From assembly GCF_000024005.1 (NCBI RefSeq), contig NC_013132.1:5450001-5514000 (forward strand): 64,000 bases of DNA, written 5' to 3'. This document shows positions 25,992 through 33,578 of the stretch, piece after piece. Made by a program: the position numbers and the translations under genes. Below the pieces are notes generated by a model, which was given only the letters and a program-made list of their open reading frames with translations, made no database searches and had not been told where the DNA came from. Origin of the DNA: Chitinophaga pinensis DSM 2588 (GTDB lineage Bacteria > Bacteroidota > Bacteroidia > Chitinophagales > Chitinophagaceae). The number at the start of each line of letters is the position of its first letter. The stretch's first letter is position 1.

Positions 25992-28900
25992 TTAATCTGC
26001 CATTCTGAAAGTTGTATTCAGAACGATCATCAGGGAGGATCCCGGTGCTGCATCTTTGTTTCTGAACACCAGGTAGATATCATGGAAGCCATTTGTAGGA
26101 GTAACGGATAACTGTGTCGGTTTACCGCCGAACATAGCCCCTCCGGGTGCATCGCCAATAAAGGGTGTTTGTCCGAGCAATTTACCATCCGGGGTATCTA
26201 TATGCAGTTCGATAATACCACCTGCCGCATTGATCTGTGCTTTTGGCGCCATCGCCATGAAGTCTATTGCGGTAATACCTGTCAGGTCGATATGATTTAA
26301 ACCGATATAACTACCCGATTGTACGGGGATAATAAAGCTGTTGCCACTAAAGCTCATCTTCGTTGCATCCTTTACGATATCATATTTCGTTGGATTGATA
26401 CTGGGATTACGCAGTGTAATCGAGTCTACGGAAGTAATACCTGGCAGACCATTACTTCCTTTGTCCGTATATGTGGCATTAAAGACAAACAGGCCGGCTC
26501 CCTTCTCTCCTGCCGGCAGCTTCGCTGCATAAGTACCTGTTACCGGTAGTGACTTAACAGTGGTTTTAGGTTTGGATAAATCGAGGATGTATTTAATCAT
26601 TTCGGCGGCATCATCTGCGGACAATTGCGGATGCGCTGGCATGGCCACATCTCCCCATACGCCTTTACCACCTGTGATTGTCTTTTTTACCAGCTTTTCC
26701 AATATACTGTTATTACCCTGATATTTCTTCGACACGGCGAAATAAGCCGGTCCTATGGATTTTTTATAATCCGTATGACAGGCCCTGCAATCACTTGCCG
26801 TCAGCAACTTCAGCCCTTTTGTATTTGTAGAGGAAACAGGGGCTGTTTTATGTCCTGTTGCCGGCGGTTGATTGTCCTGTCCGGGCATTACATAATCAAT
26901 GTTCACCGCGATATCCGCAGCTTTTATTTTACCAGCGGATAAGGAACCGTCTTCTTTGTCTTTTACATCGACTTTATACGTATAGGTTTTGTCTACCTTA
27001 AAGAAACTCTTGTTATTACTGCCGATATCGATTCTCACATCAGGCGCTTCGTTGCCTGCAGTCAGTTCGATAGATTGTACAGCGGTACTACCTTTTCCAT
27101 CAGATACAGTCAGACTGGCCTTATACAACCCAGGTTTTGCAAAAGTGAGTGCAGCGTCTTGTCCGGCGATGGTCTTGGTATATCCGTTCTTTGAAGTGAC
27201 TTTCCATACATACTTCAGGGTATCTCCATCCGGATCACTGGTACCTGCGGCGGAGAGATTCACGGTTAAAGGAATGGCGCCACCCGGTTTATCTGTTGAC
27301 ATACGGATCATGGGTTGCCTGTTACCGCTGTTGTATTCGATACGGATCAACCTGGCATCATCATTCGCAGAAAACCAACCTGATCCATATTCGAGCATAT
27401 ACAGATCGCCGTTAGCGGCAAACTCCATATCCATCGGATTACTGAATTTATAGCTGGGCATCACTCTTTCCATTGACACATAGTTTGCGTCTTTGTCCAG
27501 CGTTACGGCCATGATCCATCCTCTCATCCATTCGTATATCAAGAGTTTTCCGTCATAGTAGTCCGGGAAAGCACGTTGTGCTTTTTTGAAATCATCACTA
27601 TAGAAAACGGGACCGGCCATGGCGCTTCTACCACCGCTTCCCAGTAAAGGAAACTCTTTAGATACACCGTAGGGATACCAGATAAAAGCCTTCTCTGCAG
27701 GCGGTAATTCATTCAGACCGGTATTATTGGGAGATGTATTGATAGGTTTTGAAGGATCGAATTTACCACCCACTTGTTCGTTGGTAAAATCTACCCTGGG
27801 ATAAGCGATGTTGTCTCCGACAAAATAAGGCCATCCGTAGTTACCCGGTTTTTTTGCCTGGTTGATTTCATCTTGTCCTGCGGGACCTTTTAATGAGTCG
27901 TCACTGGCGTCAGGCCCGATTTCTCCCCAGTACAGGAAACCGGACTTCTTGTCCACTGCTAATCTGAAAGGATTTCTGTCACCCATGATATAGATTTCCG
28001 GGCGTGTCTTCGCAGTACCTTTCGGGAAAAGGTTCCCTTCCGGAATAGTATAGGAGCCATCCGGCTGTGGTTTAATACGAATGATCTTACCTCTTAAATC
28101 GTTGGTATTTGCAGAAGATTTCTGTGCATCCCAGGGAGATCTAGCGGCACGTTCATCAATAGGTGCGTAGGTCGTCGCCCGCGGACTCGTATTATCTCCG
28201 GTAGACAGATAGAGGTTACCTTTTCCGTCCCAGTCAATCGAGCCTCCTGTATGACAGCATTGTTCACGTTGTGTGGGTATTTCCAGCAATACCTTCCTGG
28301 ATTTCAGGTCGAGTATATCGCCGTTTAGTGTATACCTGGTAAGGATATTCTGCGGTTTAGCAGGATCGGAATAATACAGGTATATCCAGTGATTTGAAGC
28401 GAAGTCCGGGTCTTTATTCAGTCCCAATAAACCATCCTCCGCTTCTGACTCTTTGCCTTCTTTATCTTTATATTTTGTACTTACGGGAATGGTTGCGATG
28501 GTCTTTAATTGCTTTGTTTTGATGTTGTAGAGTTTTACAGCACCATGTCGCTCAACGAACAATATACGGCCATCATTCAGCACTGATATTTCCATTGGTT
28601 CATTCAGTTTCTCCGCCAATATCACTTTGGTGAACCTGTTTTCTTCCGGTTTCGCTTTTGAGTAGTCTAATGTAACAGGTTTACCGGCACTCATTGCATA
28701 TTGCAAACCAGCATACAGGTGTTTTAAGAACAGGTCTTCTTTGAATGTTTCATCTGTATGTCCCATGTTGGTGTAGAAGGAACGGCCACCGTCAAAATCG
28801 TGGTACCAGCTCATAGGGTGATTATCGCCATTCTTGCCACCGGTATAGCTCTTTTCATCAATCTTTATCAGTGGATGTATACCAGGATCTATCTGTTTAA

Positions 28901-29420
28901 AGCTATAAAATTCGTCCATCCTTTGAAAGGTGTCCGGCATTTCTTTGGTAGCAAAGCTGTTTTTAGCGGTTACATAGTACTTACCTTTCTGGACATTGTT
29001 CGGCATGGGGTGGTCCAGGAACCAGGCGCCTACAAGCCGGCCGTACCAGGGCCAGTCATATTCGCAATCTGTGGCTGCATGGATACCTACGAAGCCACCA
29101 CCTGCCTGTATGTATCGCTCAAACTCCTGTTGTTGTGCATCGTTCAGTACATCGCCTGTGGTGCTGAGAAAGACCACTGCACTGTATCGTTTGAGCACGG
29201 CGGTATTGAAGAACGAGGCGTCTTCGGTGAAGTCTACCGCAAAGTTTTTTTCAGCAGCCATTTTTGAAAAAGCCGCCTTTCCTGGTTCAATAGAAGAATG
29301 CCGGAAGCCCTCTGTTTTGGAAAACACAAGCACACGGAGTGTCTGTGCATTGGCATAGATCGTTCCGAAAGTTCCAATAACTGATAACAGCATAAAAGTC
29401 CATAGATCTCTCCTGACCAT
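25992..29420 (-). CDS. Secreted fusion: ThuA domain, PQQ-type sugar dehydrogenase propeller, PKD, cytochrome c and C-terminal CBM-like domain
   Basis: This 1142-residue protein has a signal peptide ending NAQ. In order it carries: a ThuA-like domain (about 27-240; LRVLVFSKTEGFRHSSI, GGGFVGIHAATDCEYDWPWYG); a glucose/sorbosone dehydrogenase beta-propeller (about 255-690; EDGLLGLNKDPDFASNHWIYLYYS, MGDRNPFRLAVD, GQDEINQAKKPGNYGWPYF); a PKD domain (about 700-785); a class I cytochrome c (heme site CRACH at 878-882, distal Met927 in AMPAH); and a CBM6-like beta-sandwich (about 965-1142). It probably oxidises a sugar in the periplasm or at the surface and passes electrons to its own heme. The substrate is unknown. 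The Nudix-like regulator upstream is divergent and may control it. Confidence 0.88.
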   Translation of the reverse strand: MVRRDLWTFMLLSVIGTFGTIYANAQTLRVLVFSKTEGFRHSSIEPGKAAFSKMAAEKNFAVDFTEDASFFNTAVLKRYSAVVFLSTTGDVLNDAQQQEFERYIQAGGGFVGIHAATDCEYDWPWYGRLVGAWFLDHPMPNNVQKGKYYVTAKNSFATKEMPDTFQRMDEFYSFKQIDPGIHPLIKIDEKSYTGGKNGDNHPMSWYHDFDGGRSFYTNMGHTDETFKEDLFLKHLYAGLQYAMSAGKPVTLDYSKAKPEENRFTKVILAEKLNEPMEISVLNDGRILFVERHGAVKLYNIKTKQLKTIATIPVSTKYKDKEGKESEAEDGLLGLNKDPDFASNHWIYLYYSDPAKPQNILTRYTLNGDILDLKSRKVLLEIPTQREQCCHTGGSIDWDGKGNLYLSTGDNTSPRATTYAPIDERAARSPWDAQKSSANTNDLRGKIIRIKPQPDGSYTIPEGNLFPKGTAKTRPEIYIMGDRNPFRLAVDKKSGFLYWGEIGPDASDDSLKGPAGQDEINQAKKPGNYGWPYFVGDNIAYPRVDFTNEQVGGKFDPSKPINTSPNNTGLNELPPAEKAFIWYPYGVSKEFPLLGSGGRSAMAGPVFYSDDFKKAQRAFPDYYDGKLLIYEWMRGWIMAVTLDKDANYVSMERVMPSYKFSNPMDMEFAANGDLYMLEYGSGWFSANDDARLIRIEYNSGNRQPMIRMSTDKPGGAIPLTVNLSAAGTSDPDGDTLKYVWKVTSKNGYTKTIAGQDAALTFAKPGLYKASLTVSDGKGSTAVQSIELTAGNEAPDVRIDIGSNNKSFFKVDKTYTYKVDVKDKEDGSLSAGKIKAADIAVNIDYVMPGQDNQPPATGHKTAPVSSTNTKGLKLLTASDCRACHTDYKKSIGPAYFAVSKKYQGNNSILEKLVKKTITGGKGVWGDVAMPAHPQLSADDAAEMIKYILDLSKPKTTVKSLPVTGTYAAKLPAGEKGAGLFVFNATYTDKGSNGLPGITSVDSITLRNPSINPTKYDIVKDATKMSFSGNSFIIPVQSGSYIGLNHIDLTGITAIDFMAMAPKAQINAAGGIIELHIDTPDGKLLGQTPFIGDAPGGAMFGGKPTQLSVTPTNGFHDIYLVFRNKDAAPGSSLMIVLNTTFRMAD

Positions 29421-29501
29421 GATTTTGATATTTTGTCGTGATGGTTAAACGCGGATATTATTGTCATCAACAGGGTTAAGCTCCGATTACATAGCAGACA
29501 G

Positions 29502-29544
29502 CAGGATTGAAACAGACAAAGCATCCGCTTACTGTTCAATCCTG
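29502..29544. repeat. Inverted repeat in the control region between the ThuA fusion and the Nudix-like regulator
   Basis: CAGGATTGAAACAG pairs with CTGTTCAATCCTG with one bulged A and a 16-base spacer. It lies 82 bp upstream of the leftward ThuA gene start. No T run follows on either strand. It could be an operator pair or a leader stem-loop. Confidence 0.45.
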
Positions 29545-29621
29545 TGTGGTTGAGCAAGCACTTTTCATAACGTATAAATGACGGAATAAATCTAAGCGGA
29601 GTTTATCAATCAACAAAATTT

Positions 29622-29653
29622 ATTTCGTCAAAATGACAGAATATATAACTTTG
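29622..29653 (+). promoter_or_regulatory. Candidate promoter with overlapping operator for the Nudix-like regulator
   Basis: TAACTTTG at 29646-29653 matches the Bacteroidota -7 consensus TAnnTTTG and lies 71 bp before the regulator start. A near-palindrome just upstream (ATTTCGTCA-AAA-TGACAGAAT, 29622-29642, 7 of 9 positions symmetric) would overlap RNA polymerase. That fits autoregulation. The -33 element is weak. Seen by eye only. Confidence 0.35.
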
Positions 29654-29724
29654 GAGAAGGGACAATTAGCTAAACAGCTGACACTGAACCAGGTAAAGAA
29701 GCGTATTTACTACAACTGTGTAAT

Positions 29725-30498
29725 ATGGGTACAAACGATTTAGACACTGCTTATTTTGATGAACAGCTGTATGTCAGGAATGTGGCTGTTGACAATGTAA
29801 TCTTCGGTTATCATGACCGGGAATTGAAAGTGTTGTTGCAAAAGCCGAAGCTCCTGGACAAATGGACGGTAGCGGGTGGTTATATCCTTAAAACAGAATC
29901 AGTTGAGGAAGCCGCGCATAATATTGCTTTTATGCGGACGGGCTTAAAAGATCTTTTCCTGGAACAATTTAAGACGTTTGGGAGTCCTACAAGAATAAAG
30001 GACGAGTGGCTGGACATAGAGAAAGTATTTGAAAATGCGGGTTTAAATCCGCCTACGGAAGCCTGGATCCGGGACTATAGTGTGTCCATTGCCTTTTATA
30101 CGCTCACGGAATTCTCGCTCGTTACGGTGCAAAAAGCATCCTTTGACGAGGCGATTGAATGGTGGCCGGTGGCACAGTTGCCCAGGATGATGTTTGATCA
30201 TGCATTGATCATTGAAGAAGCCCTGAAAGCTTTGCAAAGAGATATCTATCACTACCCTATCGGATATGAGTTGCTGCCCCGGAAGTTTACGCTTCCGGAA
30301 ATTCATAGTCTGTATGAGACTATTCTTGGCAAAACACTGGACAACCGCAACTTCACGAGAAAGCTGCTTTCAACCGGTATCATCAAAAAGCTGGATGAAA
30401 CCAGGAACATCGGCGCACACCGCTCCCCTTTCCTCTACAAATTTGAGAAGAAGCAATACGATGCCGCCCTGAAGAACGGTATCTTCTTAGGCTTTTAA
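29725..30498 (+). CDS. Nudix-domain transcriptional regulator (NrtR/AraR-like)
   Basis: This 257-residue protein has a Nudix-fold N-terminal domain (about 17-150) and a winged-helix domain (about 185-245; LPEIHSLYETILGKTLDNRNFTRKLL...). The Nudix box is degenerate. GGYILKTESVEEAAHNIAFMRTGL (51-74) keeps the glycines and a glutamate but lacks the catalytic RExxEE. This is expected for regulators of this family, which sense a sugar or nucleotide metabolite instead of hydrolysing it. It is divergent from the ThuA/sugar dehydrogenase fusion, which is the most likely target. It converges on the SGNH gene with a 9-bp gap. Confidence 0.88.
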   Translation: MGTNDLDTAYFDEQLYVRNVAVDNVIFGYHDRELKVLLQKPKLLDKWTVAGGYILKTESVEEAAHNIAFMRTGLKDLFLEQFKTFGSPTRIKDEWLDIEKVFENAGLNPPTEAWIRDYSVSIAFYTLTEFSLVTVQKASFDEAIEWWPVAQLPRMMFDHALIIEEALKALQRDIYHYPIGYELLPRKFTLPEIHSLYETILGKTLDNRNFTRKLLSTGIIKKLDETRNIGAHRSPFLYKFEKKQYDAALKNGIFLGF

Positions 30499-30507
30499 GC
30501 AGATAGC

Positions 30508-32694
30508 TTATTGCTTCATCAGCTTCAGCTGATGCCGGCCATCGTCTATGATGATAATATACAGTCCCTGTGCCCAACGGCTGGCATCAATACTCCTGCC
30601 TGTCTGGAACACCGGATTACAATATATCATTCTTCCCCCGGCATCAAAGATCCGTACGTCATGGTTACCTGCTGTTAATCCGAGTAACCAGGTATTTTCC
30701 TTTACCGGATTCGGTGCGATACGTATCGGTCCTGCTTCGGTCGTATAAAATGCATCGAAGCCTTTTTTATCTGCTGCACGCAGCGTAGACGGGAAAGTCA
30801 ATTTTACGATACTGCTGAAGAATCGTCTGTTGTCGTGTGTCAGCATATTTAACCTGTAGGAAACGGTACCGGTTTGTGTCACCGGATCCTGGAAGGTGTA
30901 ATTCCTTGTTGTTGTTGAATTACCGGCTGCATTCACGGTACCGATTGCCGTCCAGACACTCGCATCCGGACTACGCTCTACCGTAAAACTCTTGGTATTC
31001 TTTTCTGCGCTGGTCGTCCACCTGAGCTGTGCCTTTGTTTGCTGTAATGCAACGCTGAGACTAGCTATCCTGAAAGGTTGCGTGTACATCGTGTCAGGCA
31101 TCCCTTTTATCACTGTACTAAAGAAATGTAGTCCTGTCGTCGTCTCCATGTTCAACCGGTAATATTGCAGGCGGTTGTAAATATTTGGATCCGTAAAGTT
31201 ATAGAAACGGGATCCGGGGTAATTGCCTGCTGCCGCTAATGTGCCGACAGCGTTCCAGTTCGACGAATCAGCACTGCGTTCAATAATAAACTGCCTGGTA
31301 CTTTTCTCGTTGTTACTATACCACAACAATTGTAGCTTGTTCTGGTTAGACTGTACCTGGAAACCCGTAATATTGAAGTAAGTGTTCGCGCCATATGCCG
31401 TATCCGGTATTCCTCTCACGATGCTGCTGTAGATATAATGCGTATCCGCAACAATTACATTCAGGCGGTAAAACTGTTTTGTCTTATGTATACCGGTATC
31501 CAGATAAATATATGATTTCCCCGTACTTCCATTGCCTGTTCCCGCAACATTAGCCAGCACGACAAATCGCAATGAATCACTGCTGCGTTCCACCGCAAAG
31601 CGTGTTACGCTTCTCTCATAACCGGTGGTCCAGTTGACTTGTAACTTGCTGGTATTATTGGTAACACTCAAGGCCGTTATTATCACCGGTACCTGCGCGG
31701 GTACAGGCACGCCTCTCACAATACCTGTATAGATATAGTGTGTGTCTGCCACAATCACATTCAGACGATAAAACTGCTTCATCGTCTGCAAAGCAGTATC
31801 CGGATAAGTATATGATTTCCCCGTGCTGTCATTGCCTGTCGCCATAACATTCGCCAACACCGAAAACCGAAGCGAATCACTGCTGCGCTCTACAACAAAC
31901 CTGCTTACATTCTTCTCATAGGCAGTCGTCCAGTTTAATCTGAACCGGTTCGCATTGTTCGTCAATGTAAAGGCCGTCAGCACCACTGGTATCTGCGGCT
32001 GTGGCGGGTTCCCATTGCAAAGCACATCCGGAATGCCCCTGGCCACTACCCTTGTATACAATACATAATGTCCTGCGTCATTAAGGTGAATACCATCGCC
32101 ATAACTATATGCCCGTTTGATGGAATCATTGGGTTCGTTCATACCTGTCCAGAAATCAATTGATCTTTCGCCGAAATAATTAAAGGTCCAGTCGCGCATC
32201 GCTTTCAGGTTCGCTACCATTTGTGCGGAATAGTCGTTACGGGGTTGCGTCGTAGCGACCCATACCTTTACTCCGCGCGCATTTGCAGCACTCAGCACGC
32301 GTTGGTAATTTGCCTGCTGTTCTGCGAGTGTGTAACCACGGCCTACGTCGTTTGTCGGCAGGTTGATGATGATCGCGTGTGGTTGTAGTGATAATGCCTT
32401 TGTAATGTTGTGTGCGGTATCTGGTGCAGGTCTTGCTGCGGGTGGTACGTAGCCGGTCGGATTAATGTCGTAGGTGGTGTAGTTGCCGACTGCCAGGTTG
32501 AATACCTGATAGTTGGTGTTAATGCTTTTCAGATATTGTGTGTAAAGAGCCACCCATCCATGGTTGGGGGTTGCACCGGTGCCGGCGGCGGTGGATGAGC
32601 CGAGGACAACGATGCGGTAAGGGGTCGTGCAGCTCTGGGCGTGGCTATAGGTGCTGTCAATGGCTAGAAACAGCAGTAGTAGTACTGTTCGCAT
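30508..32694 (-). CDS. T9SS-exported SGNH/GDSL esterase with four FN3-like repeats
   Basis: This 728-residue protein has a signal peptide ending HAQ. The SGNH hydrolase domain (about 24-225) has block I GSS (nucleophile probably Ser34), block III LPTND (Asn115) and block V DGIH (Asp200, His203). Four ~95-residue repeats follow, each with the pattern L-x-W-x-[TS]-x-x-E-[RK]-x-x-x-x-F-x-[VI]-E-R-S and ending FYRLN or YYRLN. The last ~70 residues (IAPNPVKENTWLLGL...AGGRMIY...GLYIIII) are the T9SS type A sorting domain. It should be secreted or surface-bound and deacylate carbohydrate or lipid esters. Repeats 1 and 2 are nearly identical over QFYRLNVIVADTHYIY, so they duplicated recently. Confidence 0.9.
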   Translation of the reverse strand: MRTVLLLLFLAIDSTYSHAQSCTTPYRIVVLGSSTAAGTGATPNHGWVALYTQYLKSINTNYQVFNLAVGNYTTYDINPTGYVPPAARPAPDTAHNITKALSLQPHAIIINLPTNDVGRGYTLAEQQANYQRVLSAANARGVKVWVATTQPRNDYSAQMVANLKAMRDWTFNYFGERSIDFWTGMNEPNDSIKRAYSYGDGIHLNDAGHYVLYTRVVARGIPDVLCNGNPPQPQIPVVLTAFTLTNNANRFRLNWTTAYEKNVSRFVVERSSDSLRFSVLANVMATGNDSTGKSYTYPDTALQTMKQFYRLNVIVADTHYIYTGIVRGVPVPAQVPVIITALSVTNNTSKLQVNWTTGYERSVTRFAVERSSDSLRFVVLANVAGTGNGSTGKSYIYLDTGIHKTKQFYRLNVIVADTHYIYSSIVRGIPDTAYGANTYFNITGFQVQSNQNKLQLLWYSNNEKSTRQFIIERSADSSNWNAVGTLAAAGNYPGSRFYNFTDPNIYNRLQYYRLNMETTTGLHFFSTVIKGMPDTMYTQPFRIASLSVALQQTKAQLRWTTSAEKNTKSFTVERSPDASVWTAIGTVNAAGNSTTTRNYTFQDPVTQTGTVSYRLNMLTHDNRRFFSSIVKLTFPSTLRAADKKGFDAFYTTEAGPIRIAPNPVKENTWLLGLTAGNHDVRIFDAGGRMIYCNPVFQTGRSIDASRWAQGLYIIIIDDGRHQLKLMKQ

Positions 32695-32874
32695 ATTGAA
32701 GATTTGACAGGTGAGGAAATTGTGTCTTTTTGCGTAGGGGTGTTCGGAAAGGAATAACTTTTTGTGGGGTGTATTAGAAGTAACAGCGGTGGTGAATGAT
32801 TTGTTGTGTGATTGGTTTGATTAATTTCTGAAGTTGGGGGTTGAGGTTCATATGAGTATATGGTGGATTGTTTT

Positions 32875-32938
32875 GTTGTGGATGGTGTTTGTTGTGGATG
32901 GTGTTTGTTGTGGTTTGTTTTGTTGTGGATTGTGTTTT
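32875..32938. repeat. Short G/T-rich tandem repeat
   Basis: The 16-bp unit GTTGTGGATGGTGTTT occurs twice exactly (32875-32890, 32891-32906), followed by two degenerate copies to 32938. The plus strand here is almost free of C. It lies upstream of the SGNH gene start (32694), so it may sit in its promoter region. A minus-strand reading frame through it is low-complexity and probably not a gene. Confidence 0.7.
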
Positions 32939-32959
32939 GTGGGTTGGGTGGTTGCTGCG

Positions 32960-33110
32960 GGTTGAGGTGGGGACGCCGGGCTGATGCCCTTTTTGCGAGA
33001 AGGGCTATTGGGCGATGGGAGGTCGTGTTGGGCGGTGGGATGGTTGATTGAACCTTTGTCAAGCGGGGCAGGCTCTCAAAGGGCGAAGGCCCTTTGTCTC
33101 CACCTCAACC
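32960..33110. repeat. 151-bp imperfect palindrome with internal hairpins
   Basis: The outer arms are GGTTGAGGTGGGGAC (32960-32974) and GTCTCCACCTCAACC (33096-33110), which match as inverted repeats in 14 of 15 positions. Inside are GCCCTT-TTTGCGAG-AAGGGC (32985-33004) and the perfect hairpin AAAGGGC-GAAG-GCCCTTT (33078-33095). The element is GC-rich within an AT- or GT-rich spacer. It resembles a MITE or other foldable mobile unit, but I do not recognise a family. Confidence 0.6.
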
Positions 33111-33199
33111 CCTCCGCTGATAATGTCGGTTGCCTTTGTAATAGTCTTCAGATATTAGTACTCTCCTCTTAGGTGTTTGTGGTAGAAAAACTATAGTAC

Positions 33200-33560
33200 T
33201 TTGCTTGTCACGCTTGCTTATTGCTATTCCTTATTACTTATTACTTATGCCTTCTATCTTATTTCCCCTGTTACTTTTCTATTAATGCTACTTATCCTTA
33301 GACATCTTAACCTATTTTCTTTTGTCACTTTTCTTCTTATTATTACTTATTCTTTACACTTCTTAACTTATTTCTTCTTATCATTTCTTCCTATTACAGT
33401 TCCCTATATCTACGCGTCCTATCTTTCTTTCCCTGTCAGTCTTATTTATTAATTCTTGCTATTGATTCTCTTTACCAGTTTTCCTACTGATTATTCTTTT
33501 CGGTTCTGACGGTCACAGTTTCCTTGCAGAGTTTCCTTGCAGAGTTTTTGTCATTTTTTC
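33200..33560. other. Pyrimidine-rich non-coding tract between the SGNH and RluA genes
   Basis: The plus strand is strongly enriched in T and C for about 360 bp (for example CTTTTCTTCTTATTATTACTT), with few G. A 13-bp tandem duplication (GTTTCCTTGCAGA twice) lies at about 33520-33546. No convincing gene is present on either strand. It lies downstream of the leftward pseudouridine synthase gene, whose transcript would be purine-rich here. Confidence 0.6.
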
Positions 33561-33578
33561 CTTTCACCTGGTTGGTCA

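Noticed and set aside
29633..29743. 36-codon frame overlapping the start of the Nudix-like regulator, considered as a leader peptide
   Set aside because: The only promoter-like motif (29646-29653) lies inside it, so its start codon would probably not be transcribed.
32664..33062. 132-codon minus-strand reading frame rich in T, N, P, H and Q
   Set aside because: It is the reverse of a G/T-rich repeat tract, overlaps the SGNH gene start and has low-complexity composition with no domain, so it is more likely non-coding.
32960..33110. Palindrome considered as an integron attC site
   Set aside because: The outer arms do not show the GTTRRRY/RYYYAAC core sites, and no integrase or cassette genes are nearby.
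33201..33452. 83-codon hydrophobic plus-strand frame
   Set aside because: The hydrophobicity follows from the T/C-rich composition (Leu, Phe, Ser, Tyr codons). No start context or domain is seen.
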